Below, piece by piece: positions 53,237 to 58,412 of a DNA stretch of 58,412 nt; positions within the stretch are counted from its first letter, which is position 1, and each line of letters opens with the position of its first letter. Position numbers and translations under genes: made by a program. A model generated the notes under the pieces. That model worked only from the letters and a program-made list of their open reading frames with translations, searched no databases and was not told the origin of the DNA. The stretch covers positions 1 to 58,412 of the forward strand of contig DASTIQ010000120.1 of the NCBI GenBank assembly GCA_035717485.1. The letters run 5' to 3'. Source of the DNA: Thermoanaerobaculia bacterium (GTDB lineage: Bacteria > Acidobacteriota > Thermoanaerobaculia > UBA5066 > DATFVB01).

Positions 53237-55876
53237 TCATCGCGACGGCCGCTCCTCGGCGAGCCAGATGTCGGCCTCGCGGTCCTCCTCGAGGCTCAGG
53301 ACGACGTGCAGATCGCGGGAGGCGGAAACGCGGCCGGTCAACGGAGGACCGCCGGACACGGGAGAAACCGTTCCCGACGCGGTGTCGAGCATCGCCAGCC
53401 TGTCGCCCCGCACGATCAGAAGCCGGCGGCCGTCGTCGGACCACCCGATCGGGTCGGAGGGCGGGTCGTACACGCGATAGCTCCCGCTCGCGAGATCGAG
53501 AACCGCAGCCCGGACGGGATGTTCGTGCCCGCGATAGACGTATCCCGCGAGACGGCGCCCGTCGGGGGACCAAAGATTGCCGGAGAAGTTCGTTCCCGGA
53601 GCCCCCGGCGGCGGAGGGAACCGACGGGGGTGCTCCCACGGGGGCGCGCCACGCGCGTCGAAGATCGCGACCCCCTCGGCGAGGCTCGTGACGAGACGGT
53701 CGCCCGCAGGGGAGAGGACCGGAACCCACCCGGACTCCTCCTGCGCCGTGCGCGTCAGCGGTTCGAGGCCGCTCCCGTCGGGGCGGATCGCCCACGTTTC
53801 GTAGCGCCCGCCGCGGAGCGATTCGAAGAGGAGCCGGCGGCCGTCCGGCGACCAGGAGACGTAGCGGTCGAATTCCCGGTCGTCGGTCAGCTGGACCGCC
53901 GCGCCTCCGTCGGAAGCGACGACATAGACGTCCTCCTGCGGCCAGAGCGTGGTGAACGCGACCGACTTCCCGTCGGGAGAGGGTTCCGCGGACATGATGC
54001 TGCCGGTCATCGAGAGGACCTCGTGCGCTTCCGAGATCGTCGACCGGACCGGGTCGAAGTCGAATCGACGGATGGTCGATCGCGACGAGTACGCTCCGTA
54101 GACCCAGCGCCTGCCGGAGCGCGCGAGGAAGATGACTTCGTCGGCGGGCAGCGGAACGCTTTCCGGCGAGTCGAGGACTCTTCCGCTCTTCTCGTCGATC
54201 CGGACGCGCCAGAGGTTCATCTGGCCGGCGCGGTCGCTCAGGAAATAGAGGAACCGCCCGTCCTCCGACCAGACCGGATTCCAGTCGACCGCGTCGTCGT
54301 TCGTCACGTCGACGGGCGCTCCTCCGTCGATGCCCACGGTCCACACGTCGCGATTCCCGCCGCGCCGCATCCCCCAGTAGGCGATGCGCCGCCCGGACGG
54401 CGACCACGAAGGCTGATGGGCGTCGCCCGTCTTCAGCTCGCGGCGGGCTCCCGTCGCGGCGTCGACGAGGCCGAGGCGTCCTCCGTCGAGACCCTGATAG
54501 GGGAGGAAGAAGTCCTCGGTCGAATAAGCGATCGTGCGGCCGTCGGGCGACCATGCGGGGTCGTTCCCGACCGGCGAGAGCTTCCGGACCGACTCGCCGT
54601 TGACCCCCATCAGGAAGAGGCCGCCTCCGTCGCGGCTCGAGGCGAAGACGAGTCGGCTCCCGTCGGGCGAGAGCCGCGGGGCGTCGTTGTACGACTCGGA
54701 GCCGGTGGTGAGCACGGTCGGCTTCCGGCCGCCGACGGGAACCGAATCGATGTCGCTCCGATTCGTGTTTCCTGCCGCGAAGAAATTCGTGTCTCCGGCG
54801 GCGAAGAAGAGCGTCCGTCCGTCAGCGGAGAGCTCCGGTGCCCACTCGAGGCCCGGCAGGAACGTGAGCTTCTGGAAACGGAAGGAGGGTGTCGCAGGGG
54901 ACCGGTGGAAGAGAACGATGCCCGCGGCGAGGCCGAGAGCCACCCCGAGGACGGCAACTCCCGCGAGAAGGCCGCGTCCGCGCCGGACGGGCGTCGGGAT
55001 GACGGCTTCGGCCGGGGCCGCCTCCTGCGGGTGCTCGAGGGCGATGCGCGCCTCGCCGATGTCGCGAAGGCGCTCCCGCGGGTTCCGCTCGAGGCATCGG
55101 CGGAGCAGCTCGCGGACACGGGGAGGAACCGACGGCGGAACGCGGCGGAGATCGATCTCCTCCCGCATTACCGCGCCGAGCACGTCGGCGACGCTGTCGC
55201 CGTCGAACAGCCGACGGCCGGTGAGCATCTCCCAGAGAAGGACCCCGAACGCCCAGACGTCGGTGCGCTTGTCGACGGGCCGCCCGCGCGCCTGCTCCGG
55301 GCTCATGTAGGGCGCCGTGCCGAGGATCATCCCGGACTGCGTCCCGACGGAGAGAGTAGGGGAGTCCGAGAGGTCGGGCGAGGACGAAAGGGCCGGGTCG
55401 AGCGCCTTGGCGAGACCGAAGTCGAGGACCTTGACGTTCCCCTCCGCATCCAACTTGACGTTGGCGGGCTTCAGGTCCCGGTGGACGATCCCCTTCTCGT
55501 GGGCGGCCTCGAGTGCTTCGGCGATCTGCCGCGCGATCGGAAGAGCCTCGTCGACCGGCACCGCACCGGCCTCGATCCGGTCCTGGAGCGTCGGCCCCTC
55601 GACGAGCTCCAGGACGAGCGCCTTGACCGCCGTCGAGTCCTCGACGCCGTAGATCGCCGCGACGTGGGGATGGTTGAGCGAGGCGAGCACGCGAGCTTCT
55701 CTCTCGAAACGCGAGAGCCGGTCGGGATCCGCCGAGAGCGACTGGGGCAGGACCTTGATCGCGACGTCGCGTCCGAGCTTCGTATCGCGCGCCCGGTAGA
55801 CCTCGCCCATGCCGCCGGCTCCGAGGGGAGAAAGGATCGCGTACGGGCCGAGGCGGGTTCCGGCAGTGAGGGTCAC
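53237..55876 (-). CDS. Ser/Thr protein kinase fused to TolB/WD40-like propeller
   Basis: The 879-aa product has an N-terminal PknB-type kinase (residues about 9-275): LGAGGMGEVYRARD glycine loop, VAIKVL with K41, IVHRDLKPANVKLD catalytic loop, VLDFGLAKAL metal loop and TAPYMSPEQARG. One helix follows (GLLAGVAVLGVALGLAAGIVL), then a periplasmic propeller with repeated RLSPDGSRLVF- and SWSPSGRRIAY-like blades. The periplasmic part probably senses a ligand and the cytosolic kinase signals. GTG 55876 is chosen because it starts the domain directly. It lies 79 nt after the next kinase in the same orientation. Confidence 0.87.
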   Translation of the reverse strand: MTLTAGTRLGPYAILSPLGAGGMGEVYRARDTKLGRDVAIKVLPQSLSADPDRLSRFEREARVLASLNHPHVAAIYGVEDSTAVKALVLELVEGPTLQDRIEAGAVPVDEALPIARQIAEALEAAHEKGIVHRDLKPANVKLDAEGNVKVLDFGLAKALDPALSSSPDLSDSPTLSVGTQSGMILGTAPYMSPEQARGRPVDKRTDVWAFGVLLWEMLTGRRLFDGDSVADVLGAVMREEIDLRRVPPSVPPRVRELLRRCLERNPRERLRDIGEARIALEHPQEAAPAEAVIPTPVRRGRGLLAGVAVLGVALGLAAGIVLFHRSPATPSFRFQKLTFLPGLEWAPELSADGRTLFFAAGDTNFFAAGNTNRSDIDSVPVGGRKPTVLTTGSESYNDAPRLSPDGSRLVFASSRDGGGLFLMGVNGESVRKLSPVGNDPAWSPDGRTIAYSTEDFFLPYQGLDGGRLGLVDAATGARRELKTGDAHQPSWSPSGRRIAYWGMRRGGNRDVWTVGIDGGAPVDVTNDDAVDWNPVWSEDGRFLYFLSDRAGQMNLWRVRIDEKSGRVLDSPESVPLPADEVIFLARSGRRWVYGAYSSRSTIRRFDFDPVRSTISEAHEVLSMTGSIMSAEPSPDGKSVAFTTLWPQEDVYVVASDGGAAVQLTDDREFDRYVSWSPDGRRLLFESLRGGRYETWAIRPDGSGLEPLTRTAQEESGWVPVLSPAGDRLVTSLAEGVAIFDARGAPPWEHPRRFPPPPGAPGTNFSGNLWSPDGRRLAGYVYRGHEHPVRAAVLDLASGSYRVYDPPSDPIGWSDDGRRLLIVRGDRLAMLDTASGTVSPVSGGPPLTGRVSASRDLHVVLSLEEDREADIWLAEERPSR

Positions 55877-55955
55877 GAGCGGATCCTCGTCCGCCGAAGC
55901 CTGGTCGAAAGCGGAGCGTCGGGCGCGAGGCGGATTCGGGCAGGCCGGGACATGG

Positions 55956-58412
55956 CTAACGCGGCTTGCGAACGGGTAGTTCCGCGCCGGGCACATGGTC
56001 AGCGGCGAGAATCGACGCGAATTCCTCGCCGGTCGAAATCGTGAGGCGCGTGCCGTCGGGCGACAGCCCGAGGGATTCGGTGACGTATTCCGGGGAAAAC
56101 CCGGCGACCGGGCGCCCTCCGGCAACGGCGCCGCGCGCCGGATCGAAATCCTGCGCGAAGACGCCGGTGAGACCGGTCCGGTCCTGTCCGACGTAATACA
56201 CGGTTTTTCCGTTCCGCGCCCATCGGGCGCGTCCGTAGATGATCCCCGGCGCGTCGACCGTGTACGGAACCTCGATCCGGAACGGGGTCTCGCGTCCGGT
56301 CGCGATGTCGACGATGTGGACCGTGTTCCGCAGACCCGTCCGGTCCTGCTCGACGTAGAGCACGTACCGGCCGTCCGGCGAGAGATCCGTCCCGACGGCA
56401 TCCGCCTCGAGGAGCCGGACCGCTCCGGTGCCGTCGGGATGGATCTTCCAGACACCGCGTTTTTCGGCGTTGCCGCTCCAGTAAACGATCCACCGGCCGT
56501 CGGACGTCATCGTCGGATTCTCGGCGTCGGCGCCGTCCTGCGTGACCTGGCGGGCTCCTCCTCCGTCGCGATCGGCGACCCAGACCTCGAGATGGCCCGT
56601 GCGGTCCGAATCCCAGAGGATGCGCTTGCCGTCCGGCGTGAACGCCGGGTCCCAGTCCTGCGCGATGTCGTCCGTCACCTGGCGGAGGGCGCCGGTCGCG
56701 AGATCCATCGCCCACAGATCCAGGTTCCCGCTTCGGTTCGAGGAGAAGAGAACGGCCCGGCCGTCGGGCGAATAAGTCGGCTGGCGGTCGATCGAGCTCC
56801 CTTCCGTCAGGAGGCGCTGAGCCGCGGCGGGCGCGCGGCCATCCGCGACCGAGACCTCCCTCAGGTTCTGACGACGCAGCCGCTGCGAAAGGACCAGACG
56901 TCCGGACGAAAGAACGTCGCAGCGGGAAATCTCGCCCGCGGATGCGTTGATGGCCGCGAGTCCCGGCGCCCAGAGGACCGGCCTCGAGCGCCCGGAATCG
57001 CGGTCGAGGTCGAGAACCCGGCTCTCCGAGCCCGCGATGTCACCCATGATGCTCGCCGACTGGATGTAGAACAGGTGCCGGCCGTTCCCCGACCAGGCGA
57101 GGCCGCCGAGCGCGTAGCTCGCTCCCTGATTGCCGAGGGGCGAGCTTCGACCGGTTTCCGGGTCGATCTGCATCAGTTGCCAGGTCTTGGCGTTCCGGTT
57201 CAGGTTGCCCCGAGAGAACGCGATCACCCGGCCGTCCGGAGACCACCGCGGCGTGTAGATCTCCATGTCCTCGAGGGTCGCGAGCATCTTCTCTTTTCCG
57301 CTCGCGACGTCGTAGATCCCGAACCGGGAGACCGCGCGGATGTCGCGGTGGAGGCGGAAGAACGCGATCTTCGCTCCGTCCGGAGACCACTCGGCCTCGG
57401 CCACGTCGTCGAGGAGCTTTCGCGGTTCGCCCCCCACGAGACCCACGCGGTAGAGCGCCTGCCGGGCGCCGACGTCGCGCAGGAAGAGGATCGAGGACCC
57501 GTCGGGGGAGAAGCGCGGTCGCCGGTCCGGACCCGCAGTGAGCGGCGCTTCTCCGCCGCCGGCGAGCTGCTTGATCCAGATCCGCGATTTCCCGTCGCGC
57601 CAGGACGAGAAGGCCACGAGCTTCCCGTCCGGAGACGCGGCGGGATCGGCGTCGCGGCCGGAGAACGTGAGAGGGTAGACGCGGACCGGATCGACCGCCG
57701 GCAGACGCTGGAGCCGCGTCGTGACGGCGGCACCCGCCGCGAGACCGACGACGGCGGCGATCGCGGCGGCGGCCGCGACGCGGCGGGAACCGGAGGCGGG
57801 TTTCGCGGCAGCGATGGGTCCCGTCGCGGGCCCGCTCGGCTCCTCGAGCGCGAAGGCAATGTCGCTCGCCGACTGGAACCGCTGCTCGGGCTTCTTCTCG
57901 AGGCAGTGCCGGACGACCCGGTCGAGCGCGGGCGGGATCTTACGCCCCGTCTCCGACGCCTCGGGCGGATCTTCGCGGAGAACCGCCGTCATCGTCTCGG
58001 CGGCCGTGTCGCGCTGGAACGCCCGCCGGCCGGTGAGCATTTCGAACAGCACGGCGCCGAACGAAAAGATGTCGGAGCGATGGTCGACCGGCTGGGCCTT
58101 CACCTGCTCGGGGGACATGTACCCGACGGTTCCCATCACGGTGCCCGGCTCGGTGTAGGCGGAAACGGTCGGGGAATGGGTCTCGTCGACCGTGTCCTTG
58201 CGCGCGACCGGCTTCGCGAGGCCGAAGTCGAGGATCTTGACGCGGCCGTCGTGGGTGACGAACACGTTGTCGGGCTTCATGTCCCGGTGGACGATTCCGG
58301 CGGCGTGCGCGGCCGCGAGGCCGGCGCAGATCTGCCGCGAGAATTCGATCGTCTTCCGGAGGGACAGCGGTCCGCCCGACAGGATCTCCCGAAGCGTCTC
58401 CCCCTGCAGGAG
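55956..58412 (-). CDS. Ser/Thr protein kinase with TolB/WD40-like propeller (N-terminus outside window)
   Basis: Open from the right edge, 818 residues remain. The kinase lacks its glycine loop in this window but shows GIVHRDMKPDNVFVTHDG, KILDFGLAKPV and GTVGYMSPEQVKAQPVDHRSD, then a helix (VAAAAAIAAVVGLAAGAAV) and a propeller with PAFTPDGKRILWDSDRTG- and RPRFSPDGSSILFLRDV-type blades. It is the second of two adjacent kinase-propeller genes, 79 nt apart and probably an operon or duplication; their propellers differ. The C-terminus ends in LPVRKPR. Confidence 0.86.
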   Translation of the reverse strand, partial: LLQGETLREILSGGPLSLRKTIEFSRQICAGLAAAHAAGIVHRDMKPDNVFVTHDGRVKILDFGLAKPVARKDTVDETHSPTVSAYTEPGTVMGTVGYMSPEQVKAQPVDHRSDIFSFGAVLFEMLTGRRAFQRDTAAETMTAVLREDPPEASETGRKIPPALDRVVRHCLEKKPEQRFQSASDIAFALEEPSGPATGPIAAAKPASGSRRVAAAAAIAAVVGLAAGAAVTTRLQRLPAVDPVRVYPLTFSGRDADPAASPDGKLVAFSSWRDGKSRIWIKQLAGGGEAPLTAGPDRRPRFSPDGSSILFLRDVGARQALYRVGLVGGEPRKLLDDVAEAEWSPDGAKIAFFRLHRDIRAVSRFGIYDVASGKEKMLATLEDMEIYTPRWSPDGRVIAFSRGNLNRNAKTWQLMQIDPETGRSSPLGNQGASYALGGLAWSGNGRHLFYIQSASIMGDIAGSESRVLDLDRDSGRSRPVLWAPGLAAINASAGEISRCDVLSSGRLVLSQRLRRQNLREVSVADGRAPAAAQRLLTEGSSIDRQPTYSPDGRAVLFSSNRSGNLDLWAMDLATGALRQVTDDIAQDWDPAFTPDGKRILWDSDRTGHLEVWVADRDGGGARQVTQDGADAENPTMTSDGRWIVYWSGNAEKRGVWKIHPDGTGAVRLLEADAVGTDLSPDGRYVLYVEQDRTGLRNTVHIVDIATGRETPFRIEVPYTVDAPGIIYGRARWARNGKTVYYVGQDRTGLTGVFAQDFDPARGAVAGGRPVAGFSPEYVTESLGLSPDGTRLTISTGEEFASILAADHVPGAELPVRKPR

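Overview
The window is uniformly GC-rich and tightly packed, with many start/stop overlaps of the ATGA, GTGA and TTGA type. It reads as chromosomal DNA of a didermic heterotrophic bacterium: there are outer-membrane barrel-like proteins, a Lol-type permease and an O-antigen-ligase-like protein. Two neighbouring Ser/Thr kinases fused to TolB/WD40-like propellers, an MglA-type GTPase and a methylmalonyl-CoA side pathway suggest Acidobacteriota (Thermoanaerobaculia-like). Gemmatimonadota or a deltaproteobacterial lineage cannot be excluded without a phylogeny. No rRNA, tRNA, CRISPR array, phage or transposase gene was recognised.

Layout. 1-2.5 kb (minus): an incomplete DCC/lipase-maturation-factor protein after gpmI. 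2.5-11.5 kb (plus): a sugar-phosphate operon tkt-rpiB-tal-pgi-gnd-zwf-pgl, i.e. almost the whole pentose phosphate pathway (no rpe seen) plus glucose-6-phosphate isomerase. 11.7-20.7 kb: BI-1 protein, a barrel-like exported protein, EF-G2, PAP2 phosphatase, cardiolipin synthase, a ferredoxin-metallo-beta-lactamase fusion and a potassium channel. 20.8-24.4 kb: an MglA GTPase with a long coiled-coil tail, an RNase Z-like hydrolase and an unknown membrane protein. 24.5-27.3 kb: acyl-CoA dehydrogenase, meaB, methylmalonyl-CoA epimerase and a small unknown protein. 28.2-31.7 kb: aroF-carA, then a LolC/E-type permease. 31.9-43.8 kb (minus): a large potassium locus running APC permease, small membrane protein, universal stress protein, KdpD-like histidine kinase, KdpE, small membrane protein, outer-membrane barrel, 27-aa peptide, kdpF, kdpA, kdpB, kdpC and a stand-alone KdpD sensor domain. 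43.9-49.9 kb (plus): carB, an O-antigen-ligase-like protein and a degenerate LytM protein. 49.9-58.4 kb: a class V aminotransferase, an exported PQQ-type propeller protein, a kinase remnant and two kinase-propeller proteins, the last running off the end.

Three things stand out beyond single genes. A family of 121-126 bp intergenic elements with imperfect terminal inverted repeats (three clear copies, two decayed) sits between genes; one decayed copy lies where the KdpD sensor frame has no stop codon. Many operon-leading genes have a -10-like hexamer only 6-7 nt before the start codon, which suggests leaderless transcripts. The potassium locus joins Kdp, a split KdpD, an outer-membrane barrel, stress-protein domains and an APC carrier on one strand. 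No gap between genes exceeds about 280 bp, and the larger gaps are described as repeats, regulatory stretches or a pseudogene.
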